Part shown: one piece after another, positions 9,799 through 20,953 of the stretch
Layout: every line of letters starts with the position of its first letter
Numbering within the stretch: the first letter of the stretch is position 1
NCBI GenBank assembly: GCA_051530055.1
Contig: CM121342.1
Coordinates: 9,300,001 to 9,364,000 of the forward strand
Reading direction: 5' to 3'
Source of the DNA: Neoechinorhynchus agilis
Taxonomy: Eukaryota; Acanthocephala
Length of the DNA stretch: 64,000 nt
Program-made: the position numbers and the translations under genes
Notes under the pieces: generated by a model
Told to the model about the DNA's origin: nothing
The model's database searches: none
What the model saw: the letters and a program-made list of their open reading frames with translations, nothing else

Positions 9799-11449
9799 CA
9801 GGAACGTGCCAGTCGCATTCTCCACATAGAAGAACTCAGTGACTCCAAGCAATCGGAGTTGATGGGCAGGATGCCGAGCTAGCCCGGGAAACACCCGCAA
9901 TGTTTTCTATTTCTATAAATTTTCATGAAGCGGCGCGTTCCATAGCGGCGGTTGCTGCTCCATGGTTGCGAATTTTATGTTGCTGGCTACAAGCGTTAGA
10001 AACCGAACTTCCTGTCAGAAGCAATGAAAAATAAAGTTTAATAATTTATAGAAACAAACGGAATTTCGTGCAGCTAATAAGTTCTTAAATGAATGAAAGG
10101 AACCTACGTATTGGGAAATGTTTTTGTCGATATCTCAAACTCTCATCAAGATAATTAATTATGATTTACAAATCTTAAGACCTTTAGAATGCACTTTATT
10201 TTGTCACAATCTTTTATGGATTTTAATATCATGTTGCCTAAAGTCACGTTACAAATTTCAGTTAAAGGCATGATCAAAAATTGTATTTAATAATCTTTTT
10301 ATTGTTTCGAGCCGAATGGCTGTGTAAATACTCAGCGAGCTAAAACGCTAAATTATATTTTACGGAATCACATGCATAACAAGGCATATAAGTCGTAGAA
10401 AATCTTTATAAACCTATTTATCCATTAGACCGTTCGTTTGGGCCCCATATCAAGATAGGCAACATAATTAAATTGACTAAAATTTTATTTTGGTTCTAGA
10501 AACATTTTTTAAGTGAGGTTGAGAAATTGAGGTAAAAATGCCATAAACTGATACGACAAACGGATCTTAGTAAATAAAATGCGAATTCTGGTCAAATAAC
10601 GGTTATGATTTTACCTCTATAAAAACCGGCCACGCGGAATTTTGAAGATAAATAATAATTTCTTACAGTCAATCCGTCAATCAGGTGAAAAATAAATGTT
10701 ATTACTATCGAAGGGTTTCAAGTTATTTGAACGCTTTCTGATTTGCGTAATTTTAAAAAGTGAGGCTACGTGATCGCTGATTTTCAAAAATCTTATGTCC
10801 CTATAAATCGTAAATACTCCAAGCACACAAAGAAAAATATGGGCGCTTTTGTCGATATCCAATCCCTTCATCGGCGTGGGTGATCTTCATCTTTAATAAA
10901 CCATCAGTGAGATGATATCAATCAACTTGGAATGTGGATTCGTCGTCGTTTTTGCCGCCTCTTATTGGAGGATTCGTCTAGGTATTCTTCTATGTAGTCC
11001 GGGTCCGTCATTTTGTAGTAGCAGCTGATTCTGGGTAACCGTTGATGACTTCTATTAGTGTCCATTTTGCCTAGTAATTTTCAGTGTTCGGCCTCGAATT
11101 CCAGGATTTGTCAGGGCAAGAGCAATCAAATTCGGACTTGGAAAGTCTGTTCCTGATGTTTCAGCGATGCGCTTACAGGGATCGGTTACATTATTTTGCT
11201 TTATATCACAAACGAACAGGGGATGAAAATCTTAAACCCCTGCGGCCGTTACTAAGATCTGGTCGCGTGTTACTGAGATCCTATCGGTTCATCCTAGAAA
11301 TCCACACAGTCCATGGCAAAACTGGAATTTTAAAAAATGGTTAAGATTGACGATTGCAGCGGTCACCGGAGTCCCAGTCTTCGTTAATTATGGATCACCG
11401 TTGAGGACTTGTAATAAAGCTAATTTTGTCTAGTAATCTTCAGAGTTCG
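9799..11449. other. No recognisable gene
   Basis: AT-rich sequence with only short chance open frames. A weak internal repeat links about 11,020-11,110 and 11,370-11,460 (shared TTTTGCCTAGTAAT and TTTTGTCTAGTAAT). Nothing else seen. Confidence 0.5.
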
Positions 11450-12080
11450 AAGAATTCCTGATGTTCAAACCATCACAGCTCTTCAAGATATTAACCTACT
11501 TTGGTGTTTCCCATTACTGAGAAGACGGGTTTGATTTCTGATAATAAAGTTCTCGTGGTCCACAATTTTCACCTTCGCTCAACTTTATCGGATGAACTTC
11601 ATTTTAAACAGAGAAATGGCCGATTAAATACAGAACGTCGCGATTCGCCGCTTGACATAAAAAGAGTTACGGATTTTCATTTGTTAAATAACGTATTGAT
11701 CGGATCATAATTTTTAAGTATTTCTTCGAGGAAGACGCCGTCAAGAACAAAGGCAAGATTATTGCCAGTTCAGTGGACATCTCGGTTGTCCGTCTGAATG
11801 GAAAGTATCCCAGGCGAGCTCTTATGGACGACGACTCCGATGTTGTATTGTTGAATAGTGGTGGCATTATGGGAACGGGTGATCATAACAACAATCCTTT
11901 AAATTACATACCGTTCGTACATTTAAACGGATATATTCAGCTTTCAGGGTTTTTAATACCAAGAGAATATTTGATTGGCTGCAGTATTTGTAAGTCCGAA
12001 GGTGCGACCTAAAACGTGAAGCGAAAGTATATGGAAGGGTAAATGTTGACACGTTAAGAAGTTGTGAAGCGAATGTTTGG
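11450..12080. repeat. Interspersed repeat S, copy 2, with about 250-bp extra segment
   Basis: Matches 6,846-7,190 in order, but between about 11,747 and 11,990 there is additional sequence absent from copy 1. That segment is open on the plus strand (LNGKYPRRALMDDDSDVVLL) but is not recognised. Confidence 0.55.
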
Positions 12081-12170
12081 CAAAATGATAAATCGAGAGA
12101 ATTAGAAGTGACAGTGGTCAATCACGCTACGATATGTTAATTTGGATTGCCGTAGTCGAGAACGTTCAAA

Positions 12171-12461
12171 ATGAAAGTATCGTCCCTGGTTTATGTCAGG
12201 AGAATGGATTTGGAGGAGGAAGCTGGGAACATTTGGGAGGAGTTGGCAAAATTATTCGCGGAAAAGACGGCTGGAATCAAGGGCTTTAACATGAAATTAC
12301 ACTTATCGAATGAAACTAATCCAATACGATGTCCAGCGAGACGAACTCGTAAACAAAATATTCGGAGATTGATGAAACAGGAAATTCTGGAAAGTGTGGA
12401 TATAACAGAGGAAGAAGTCGAATGGGTGACTAGACGTGATCAACCCGTTTTAAAGGACTGA
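12171..12461 (+). mobile_element. Possible Gypsy-type RT leader fragment (fossil)
   Basis: A plus-strand stretch contains LAKLFAEKTAGIKGF, MKLHLSNETNPIRCPARR and LMKQEILE. This resembles the region just before the reverse transcriptase of Gypsy elements. It is too short and diverged for a firm call, and no further Gypsy domain follows. Confidence 0.25.
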
Positions 12462-12479
12462 CAGCTATCAGATCCGCAG

Positions 12480-13020
12480 ATGGAACAATTTTATGAAAAA
12501 CTTAGGTGGTCTCAAATATTCCATTATAGACTATGCACATTTACAATTGGTGGTGGTACCCAAAGGAACATAAATCTCCCTTATTTCCACCCGAATTTAC
12601 CCAAACCCGTAATTCCCTTCTTAACCGTAATCTACTCCAGCGCTCGAAGATTCCTCCCTAAACTAGATGAAATATCACTTATTTCATCTATGAAATCAAC
12701 ATTCTAAAAACAATGATTGGGGATACCTATCAACTCTTTATCTACGAAACCATATCTCCAAAGCGGGAATTCTTATACCAATCTCTTAGCTCGTTGAAAT
12801 TACCAGCAAATATGGTTTATAAAATTTACAATCCTTTGGAAACAAAATCTTTTTACTTACAAGTAGACTCTGACTGCACTTATTTCTACACTAAGTACGG
12901 AGTCCCTCAAGATTCACCTCTCTCCCTAACGCTCTTCACGTTAATCACGATGTCCATATTCAGAAAAATGAACAATCGGAAGTTTAGATCGATGTTCGGA
13001 CATCTAACCTTATCATAATA
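12480..13020 (+). mobile_element. Possible LINE reverse-transcriptase fragment
   Basis: From 12,713 a plus-strand frame contains FLYQSLSSLKLPANMVYKIY, FYLQVDSDC and YGVPQDSPLSLTLFTLI. The last resembles the RT block GVPQGSPLSPLLF of AP-endonuclease LINEs, with D for G. No YxDD block follows. The preceding frame from 12,480 (NLPYFHPNLPKPVIPFL) may belong to the same relic. Confidence 0.35.
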
Positions 13021-13143
13021 TAAATGGAGGTAATTTCTAAAAAAAATCCCATTGTGGTCTCGCGTAAATGTCAAATTAAAATTAAGGACATCCTAAACAA
13101 AGTTTATCATCTACATTTTTTAAGTAAAGTTTTTAAATGTCAT

Positions 13144-13513
13144 TGAAGATGAACAAGGAGTCATCGAAAAGCTACATCATTCTGAACTCTATTGTAAACT
13201 TTATAATGCCGAACTCACCAATCATGATCATACGACAATGCATATGAACGGCCGTAAATACAAACAAAACGCCAGGAAGGCCGGTGAACAAGTGAACGTA
13301 TAACTGGACTGCGACCTGGATGCATTTGCTATTCCGGACGATAAGAAGAAAGATACTCCGCCTATGCCTTCCGGTCAAACTCTGGTTTTCGATCGGTATT
13401 GCAAACATTACGATAAATTCCTGTCAGGGAGGTCCCAAGTCCTTTTGCATATTAAGAGTCAGAAGCATCGTATGAAGGTAATTGAAGAAATCCCGGAGTG
13501 TAACGTGAAATAG
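13144..13513 (+). pseudogene. Matrin-type (JAZ-like) C2H2 zinc-finger protein, processed-looking pseudogene
   Basis: One plus-strand frame reads about 120 codons without an intron and has one internal stop (TAA at 13,301). The first finger reads LYCKLYNAELTNHDH followed by MHMNGRKYKQNARKAGE. The second reads RYCKHYDKFLSGRSQ and HIKSQKHRM. The spacing and the trailing KxKQN/QKH basic run are typical of matrin/U1-type or dsRNA-binding JAZ-type fingers. In each finger the second zinc cysteine has become tyrosine, and the last histidine of finger 1 is also tyrosine, so zinc binding is lost. Frame ends at TAG 13,511. The intronless state suggests a retrocopy. Confidence 0.5.
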
Positions 13514-14369
13514 CAAAAAAGTCTCGCTATAAATAATTGATTATAATCTTTAATATTTGTGTTCGCGTAAAAGAATGCAGTTTTCTAGTCCGAACTTATT
13601 TTAAACACAAAGCAGCGCGATTTTAAATTTCTTAGGGCGATCGCATTTAAGTGTGACTGTTCGACTTTCTAGGAATTGGGTAATAGATTGTCTCTTAAAT
13701 CGTAAATAAAACTACATTTTTTATACAATGTTTTTCTAAGTAGAGATTTAAAAAGAGTGACTTTAAGTATACGATAAACGCAAAATGGAAATGTTTCTGT
13801 ATAAATATTTGGATAAACACATTATCGTATTTGTAGAAAAAGGAACGTTCTAGCCCTTAACGCCAAATATTTTGTTCCTAATAAAGTTTCCGAATATGTA
13901 CCATTTCCGTCGATACTCACGTCCACAAAATCATACTGATTCTTTTCATCGATGAAAACACGAAAATGATCGCCGCTCTTTATTCAGAAACTTGAGCGAC
14001 GTCCCCATTTTTGTTTGTTAACGACGTCAAAACCTTGTTGGTGTTTTGCGGGTCTTCAGGAACCAAAGACATTATCGGTGAATGCAACGCACTGCTGCTC
14101 AACGGAAAGATTCCTCGACTATATTATAGTATTGCAATGTTCGAAATTCATTATCAAGGACTGCGTTCGGGATAAAAACTCTTGTTATCGTCATTCTTGT
14201 GATTTCGACCCCTTCGTACTGGTCTCAACGTAGGATGTTCATCGATCGGACTTGTCGTGTAGACAAAAAATGGCACATCCGGTTCATTCATCCCAATATA
14301 CACTGGAGGTGGGTTGCTCAATCGTTTCTGGATCATTTACTCGATAGATTAGATGGTTACTACTCGCTT
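13514..14369. other. No recognisable gene
   Basis: AT-rich, with short chance open frames on both strands. Nothing I can assign. Confidence 0.5.
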
Positions 14370-15081
14370 CTTAATCCGATCAACCGATCATTTCCATGAT
14401 CAGATTACTGGCTGTAGTGAATAAAACTCGATAGAGGATAATATTAGCTATTAGAACTAGCCATAATTCCATAAACATAATTCGTATTTTCGCTACCCGT
14501 TGGCTTTTAGAAATAGGTAACATCACATCATGCAGTAAACCAATACAGAGTAAGGAAAGAACGAATGCTATCAGTATCAAACTGATGAACCCATTGTAGA
14601 TTCCATTGACTTTTAGATTTTTAGGCGTCCTCGTGAAGAAGACCTGTAGGTTTTTAAAAGAAATACGCAGATCAATTTAAGAGTGAAGGTGATGCAATTG
14701 ATAAGGAACCAAAACAAGAACGTTACACGACTTTGTTCAAATTTTATTCTCGATTTCTCCTCGCTCGGAACATACCTTCGGCTACCCAAAAGTGCAAACC
14801 CTGCCATTATACTTACAATTCCATGAACTACAGCAGATGAAAACAATAGGCTATACCAATTCCGTCCACGCATTATTGCTTGAAATAGCTTTTTGCAATA
14901 ATAGTTGTAAATAGAAACAAAGAAAGTACGCATACTCGTGATCCATCGACGATTCAATCACATACAACCAAGTAACGATGCTGAATGTCAAACCCTTTCT
15001 CCAAGAATTTTTTGCCCGCTTCTCGATATTCATGAGTCGTAAAATATGAAAGCTAAGCCTCTTACCTCGCTCGGAAAGCAT
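14370..15081 (-). CDS. Possible three-span membrane protein, TMEM170-like layout
   Basis: Minus-strand coding-like sequence with three hydrophobic segments: one near 14,880-14,780 (WYSLLFSSAVVHGIVSIMAG), one near 14,590-14,520 (ISLILIAFVLSLLCIGLL) and one near 14,480-14,410 (LWLVLIANIILYRVLF), ending MEMIG at 14,380. Between the first and second there is a possible short intron with donor GAAG/GTATGT near 14,776 and acceptor TTTTAAAAACCTACAG near 14,642. Joining exactly there does not give an open frame, so the splice model is unproven. Size, spacing and an aromatic start to span 1 recall TMEM170 proteins, but the resemblance is in layout only. It may be a damaged host gene. Confidence 0.3.
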
Positions 15082-15429
15082 AAGAAATCGAATTGCTTGG
15101 ACATGGAATTGTTCATGCCATTTTATATGGCGGAACCTAATAAATTACTTCATTTTTTTGCAAACGTAAAAAAGAAATCGAATTCATCAGGATCGACTTT
15201 TTAAACGAAAAAATTTATCCGGTTGGGTAGTATACTGGTAAAGCGTTTCTTTTATGATTTAGGAAACTCATTTCTAAAGTTAACGAACAAAAATTTCCGG
15301 TTTGCTTGTATGTGATGAAATATCGAACTTATGATAAGTTACTGTAATTTTTTCGCAACATAAGAAAGGAATTGTAAATAAATTATTCATTATGGAGTTT
15401 GTAGTCAGCTTTGTTGCCAACAAAAATAC
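15082..15429. other. PLE-flank repeat sequence, no gene
   Basis: Contains a unit at about 15,178-15,290 (AATCGAATTCATC and CTGGTAAAGCGTTTCTT) that recurs at 15,832-15,945 beyond the PLE nuclease fragment. Probably PLE terminal sequence. Confidence 0.45.
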
Positions 15430-15700
15430 TTGCTTGCTGGATCATAATGGCTTCCATAGTCAGATTCCATGTTCGAATTGCTGTCTGTAATATGTGGGAT
15501 AAACGAACAATCTAAAAAGAAGGATTGCTGAGCACAGAAGAGCAGCTATCAAAAGTCTGACGTGAGCTCGGCAATAGTGTCTCACATCAATGGCAGTGGG
15601 CATGAAATCAATTTTGATGGCGTCGAGGTTCTTGCGAGGAGTAATGTAAGACACGACAGAGTGAAGCTGACTACAAACTCGGTCTGCGAGTCCCGCCGGA
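15430..15700 (+). mobile_element. Penelope-like element GIY-YIG fragment
   Basis: Plus strand, broken frames: SQIPCSNCCL and a YVG remnant of the YIG block, NNLKRRIAEHRRAAIKS, then SSAIVSHINGSGHEINFDGV, as in other PLE nucleases of the window. It is flanked on both sides by the direct repeats described below. Stops and a shift make it dead. Confidence 0.6.
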
Positions 15701-15739
15701 TAAACTATTTAACCATGCTTCTTTTAAATTGTAGATTGA

Positions 15740-15767
15740 CTGAAGAAGGCCAACGAAAACACCGAAA
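15740..15767 (+). ncRNA. Hammerhead-like core motif, decayed stem
   Basis: CTGAAGA, A, GGCC, loop AACGAAAA, CACC, GAAA. The stem has changes against the intact neighbour at 16,044, where GGCC faces GGCC. Confidence 0.35.
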
Positions 15768-16043
15768 ATTTTCAAGATAAATATATTTTCTGAATCAAAC
15801 ATCGCTAACTGAAACTGAAAATAAAAAAGGAAATCGAATTCATTATGATCAGCTTTTCTAATTGAAAAAACTTGTCCGGTTGGATAATAAACTGGTAAAA
15901 CGTTTCTTAACTGATTTAGGAAACTCTTGCCCAAAGATTACGAAGGCGCCAGGGCCTCAGTTGCCTCCAAATTAGCATGCCTGATCGAGCGCATCCTACG
16001 TGATTCAACTATTTGACAATGCTTCTTTTAAATTGTAGATTGA

Positions 16044-16071
16044 CTGAAGAAGGCCAACGAAAAGGCCGAAA
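16044..16071 (+). ncRNA. Hammerhead-like core motif with intact stem II and helix I
   Basis: CTGAAGA, A, GGCC, loop AACGAAAA, GGCC, GAAA. The four bases before the core (TTGA) pair with TCAA placed four bases after GAAA, as helix I would require. One of the best-formed copies. Confidence 0.55.
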
Positions 16072-16263
16072 ATTTTCAAGATAAATATATTTTCTGAATC
16101 AAGCATCGCTAATTGAAACTGAAACTGTAATGAATAATTTCTTTACAATAACCAAACAGATCTATAGCGAGTCTGCTTTACACCAACTGCGTCTAATGGA
16201 GAAATTGTTCTTGAGAATAGTCCGCAACAAAAATGCATCGGAATTCCTAGAAAGTTGTAAACT

Positions 16264-16811
16264 GTGACCCCAAGAATCGGAGCCCTGCAGTTTAGAACTA
16301 AGATGGAGGAGTTATTGTATGACTTATCGATTAGAATTAAGAATGTTCCATTAGGGGAGCTTGAAGGAAGTTACAATAGGGCGATTTTGAAGGGAAGAAA
16401 TCGGGTTTCGAATGTAACAGATACGATGTTTGTTAGACTCAAAGAGATCAACGCACGACTAAAAATCGATAAAGGACATCGATTTTGTGTGATAAACAAA
16501 GAACAGTTCAAACAACTGGGTGAAGAAATTCTCTAAGCGAATGAATTCAAGAGGTTAGATGTTTGTCCCATAGAAAAACGTGAGAATGAACTTAACAGAT
16601 TGCTTCTGAAATTAGTGAAACAGAAATGTTTACCAGAAGAGGAATATAGAAGAATACGATCTGTGAATGTAAAGACGCCAAAAATTTATTTATTGGCAAA
16701 GATCCACAGAACACCCATCAAAGAGCGACCGATCATCGCTGCACACTCTTCCTATAATTATAAGTTTCCAAAGAAATTATCTAGTTTTATTAAACAGCTC
16801 CTAACCCCATA
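16264..16811 (+). mobile_element. Penelope-like element RT N-terminal fragment
   Basis: One plus-strand frame, interrupted by a single stop at 16,534-16,536. It reads RLKEINARLKIDKGHRFCVI, then KCLPEEEYRRIRSVNVKTPK, IYLLAKIHRTP and ERPIIAAHSSYNYKFPKKL, the conserved PLE entry to the RT. The copy is cut off at 16,811 by the tail of the minus-strand LINE. The fragment probably lost its 3' part when that LINE inserted or through later rearrangement. Confidence 0.75.
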
Positions 16812-19249
16812 ACATAACATGATTTATTCATCGTAAATTATTATTATTACAATAGTAAGATTCTAATTCCTGTTAATTCGTCCATTTCTCGAGCCTTATA
16901 AGGAAGAAGTCTCTTAGCTCTCCAGCCCAGGTAAGAGGCAACGAGTCTAGATGCTTCAAAAAGGCGTTAATGAACTGTAGTTTCTGTTCTGGAGGGCGAC
17001 CTCTGGAAAAAATACCAGGCTAGAGATTGCCCGAGTATTCTAAATGGATTCGATTTGCTTAAGACTCAATCCAAGATTACAGGCCCGTCTGGCTTTAGAT
17101 TTGGCAATTTTCAAAAGTTTTCTCGTTCTGGTAATATCAGGTCTAACAGAGAGATTAGCATTAAAAGTATGTCCTAAAATTCGCAGATTGATAGGGGAAT
17201 TTGAATCTATTTGTGGAGGGTTTAGATTAGGGTTAACAATTTTATCTAAGAAAGTTTTAAGGTTTTTGCGAAGACGACTAGACCGTATTTTGAAAATACA
17301 TTTCGTTTTCGATAAGTTCAAAGAAAGGTTCATTTTTGTCAAGATGGAGTTGAGGTAGTCCAAAGATTGCTTTTCTCTACTCTGTGAGCGTCGAAGACAA
17401 ATGTGATGTCATCTGCATAACAAGTTAAAGAAGCTTTAACTTTGAAATTTTGAACAATGTATTGTGAGGTCATTAAAAACAAGATAGGGGATAGCGGCGC
17501 ACCTTGCGGCACGTCGGTGAGAGGATAATAAAGGGTCTGTGATGTGTCGTCATCAAAAAAGAACGATTTCTTGAATAAAATATTGTTGACTCTAGAGATG
17601 ATGTTATGAGGAACACTGAAAATTCAAGAATTTCAATTATAAAATGAAATATTGTCGAGAGCACGAGATAAGTCCGCGGCTAAGATACCACGGGTGCATT
17701 GGAATCATTAAAACTGGAATAAATGTCGGGAAGAGCTGTGTGAACTGATTTACCCTTCTGAAAACCATGAAAATTGCTAGAAATGCAATGATGCTCCAGC
17801 CAGTGAGCTAAAGCACGCTCGTAAATCGTCACTAAAGGATTTTGAAGTGAGATAGGTTGAAGATCATTTGGATGAGCTATTGATCTTTTCCTATTTTTAA
17901 CAAGGAAAATTCGTCTGGATGTGTTAATATCACTCCAAGCGTATGGAGAACTGCTCAGCATTAAAATGGCAATAAACCGAATACAGTCTTGCTGGAGTAG
18001 GTTAAATATTTTAGCACTGGAGGTTCTATTAGAGGATGAGGTTTTAGGGTGGAACGGCCAAACATTCAAAATGTCATAAACATTAAGGTCTGAGCGACCA
18101 GCTATTAGTCTGCGAAATACTAACGAGGGTCTATCCTTTATACAACCAACAGAATGGAATTCGAAAATAGCACTAAAAATAGATTCCATATTAGCAGATT
18201 TTAACCAGCTCACAACTTTTGATTTCCAATTGATGAAGTTCTTTTTTGAAAAAGTTGACAACCATTTCGAAGAGTAAGGTTTAAGAGTGTCGAATACCGC
18301 ACCTTCTCTTCTGTAATGCTGTCTACATCGAGCAGCATAAAAAGTGATTGGAAAGCACCTTGGAGAGAATGGAGTCTCCGGCTTGTTTAGCTAGTTATAA
18401 TTGCCTTCCAATAAAGCGCAAGGAATGGCTTTCGTAGGGTCTAGAAAAGATCCTTATTGGATGATATAGATATAAATTGTCCGTTTTGTTGATTAAGCTA
18501 TTTATGTTAGGGAGGGTTAAAAGGAAGTTGTTTTTGGAAACATAAAGTGAAAAAATATTTTGAACGACGCATTTAAAAAGAGCGATGTTCAGGGGGGACA
18601 GATGAGAGATTCTTCGTAAAGTGTCGTTAGTCCCACAAGACCAAATTAAAAAATCGTGACCGGTCAGGTCAAAAAGGGAAACTTGACTATAAACCTGAAT
18701 TAAGAGACTATGACATTTCCTACTGATAATCAAGTCTAAAAAGGAGTGGGTGCTTTTGTAGATTACGTGAAATGACGGAGATTGTGGTAAAGAAAGTTCA
18801 CAGGAAGGTTTGACGAAGTTGATCATTGCTTTGGTCCATTTTAACGAGGGATCGTTGAAGTCCCCAACAATAAAATCTATGTTGAATCCAAGGAGGGACT
18901 TTAATATATTTTTAGGGGAAGGACGATGCACAAAACCAGGTTTAATGCGCAAGTTTGCAATAGTGAAATATCTTTTGCTAAATAAAAATTTGTAGAGAGA
19001 GAGTAAGATAGTTCATTCGAGCTAAAAGCAGAAATCAAAGTAGCATTAAGTGAGAAATTAAAAATTGATATTAGTCCTTGCGAGGAATGACCAAAAGTAG
19101 TAGTGATGAAGCAGCCGAACTCTGGAGAGTTGAGTTGACGTAGAATATTGTATAGTTGAGCGTTCGTATGAATGCTCTTGGTTTCCAGTATTAAAAAAAT
19201 TGAAATTCCCGGGATAAAACGTGTAAACTTGTGGAGATTTGTCGTAGAT
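16812..19249 (-). mobile_element. AP-endonuclease LINE, 5'-truncated, decayed
   Basis: Minus strand, about 2.4 kb. Endonuclease end at 18,952-18,395: DFIVGDFNDPSLKW, with the GDFN motif of AP-type endonucleases, and SFLDLII and SLFDLTGHDFLIW. RT start at 18,261-17,680: WSDINTSRRIFLVKN, DLQPISLQNPLVTIYERAL, FHGFQKGKSVHTALPDI. RT thumb at 17,363-17,040: NLSLNLSKTKCIF, INLRILGHTFNANL, KARRACNLGLSL. The palm with YADD is poorly preserved. The 3' end has a short TTATG-type simple repeat (16,812-16,822 on the plus strand), shared with the copy at 39,378-39,945. The 5' end stops inside the endonuclease exactly at the left edge of duplication copy B. Jockey/CR1-like texture; clade not fixed. Confidence 0.75.
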
Positions 19250-20394
19250 AAAGTTTAACTTTAACATATAAAAGTATTTCAAAGTATTCTTTGTCCTCTT
19301 GGCTAATACTGGGCTGTAATTCATTCGCAAAGAATTGCACTTTATGTGACGAGCATGATATCGTTGAGGTTGGCGATCGCAAATTTTTGTAGATTAATTA
19401 GCCAATTATGATTGGTCAAGTAAATTCTTAGAACATCACCGAAATATGTAACATGGTCTATACGTTTGATTCCATCATTTTTGAAAGAACGGGCCCATGG
19501 GGTGATTGTTGGTTCGATTTTATGGTGATTGCATTAGGCCATCGCTTAGTAGGATAAAATAAAATAAGCTTCTTGGGAATTGATTGAAGATGTCCATTTA
19601 TTAAGCTGAGGAGTAGGGTTCGAAACAGAATCAGACAGCAACGGCTCTCGCAATGCTGAGGAACCGGAATTCTTAGAGTTGGGTGCTCGCTGACCCATCA
19701 CAGATCCTCCACGATCATCGGGAGGGTTCCCGGGTTTCAGAAACAGTTTTTGAACTGCTAGCGCGATTTTTCATTATAACAAAAACTGCGCATTTTTAGA
19801 AACGAAAAAAAATCGCCAACTTTTTTAAACACAATGGTTTTTAACGTTTAAATTTACGGCAATAATCGATCCATCTAATTAAAAAACGATTTTTTATATG
19901 GCAACCAGCTTTAAAAATCGATTAACGTAGGTTCAATAATGGACATTTTCTTGTGTAACACCTTAGAAAATGGATCAAATCAGTCTTAATTTAAAAAGAC
20001 TTCAAGCAAGCAGACTACAAGGCTACTTTTCACAGATTGATTTTTCTATTAAAAATGACGACAAATATTTAAACGCGCGCCAAATTAATAAACGGATAAG
20101 AATTCTGTCGTTTTTTTATACCTTTTATATCGTCGTCCGTTTTCCATCGCTGCAATTTCGTTCCTCCCATTGCTTTGTTTTGTTCTCCGATGAATCGAGC
20201 GACTTTGGAGCTAATGGTTGATTTCTCACCTTCGTAACGGGGACACGTGGAGGCGCCTCAATGCACGTGAGTAATATTTTGAAATCATTGGAAACGTCGT
20301 TGTACAGTTAGTTTTCCTTGAAAAATATTTACATTGTGTCCAAATTCGTGCATTCAATGCACTTTTCGAGTTGTAAGAGAATTTATCGCGGTGG

Positions 20395-20579
20395 CCTTCA
20401 CCAGTCGTTTTTGTAGGGAAAGTGTTCTCAATATTTTCGGAATATCATACTTGTCATGCTTTGGCTTCTTGACATGAATATCTGGGTTTTTTAATATATA
20501 TCGCACATACACAAAACACACAAACGTTATATAAACGATATTGTTCAATGACGTAAATTCGTCATCACTACATTTCGAC
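20395..20579 (-). mobile_element. Gypsy LTR piece (family B), in duplication copy B
   Basis: Duplication partner of 4,155-4,331, matching the LTR start at 27,642. No Gypsy body adjoins. Confidence 0.5.
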
Positions 20580-20953
20580 TGTATTGGTACACAGATTGAA
20601 AACACTTCGTCGCTGTTCTGCTGATCTCTTGAACCACGAACGAATTGATGAATTTTAAAGTAAAACGATTTTAGTCTCGATTCGAAGAGCTCGCGCGTGG
20701 ATCTTTAAATTCACACGGTCTTCAAACATTGATCTCAGCTGCTTTTATACTCACTTGTTTATTGTTGACATTTTTTGAAAATATTATTGCAGTTCATGCC
20801 AGTCTATGTGATGTCCTCGTTTTGAGTAGTGTTTTGGCAAACGTTTTATGTCATAATCAATGACCAGGTAAATAGACGAATGCTTATATTGGCCCACCTC
20901 CATTCGCGATCCATTGCTTCAACTGCTCGATCGACAAGGATGTGCACCGTTTG

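Larger units (their letters stand above)
15719..16124 (+). repeat. PLE terminal direct repeats
   Basis: About 103 bases at 15,719-15,820 recur at 16,021-16,124 with few changes (shared ATTGTAGATTGACTGAAGA and TTTTCAAGATAAATATAT). Each includes a hammerhead-like core. PLEs are known to carry such terminal repeats (pseudo-LTRs) from tandem or partial-tandem copies. The earlier unit pair 15,178/15,832 fits the same picture. Confidence 0.7.
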
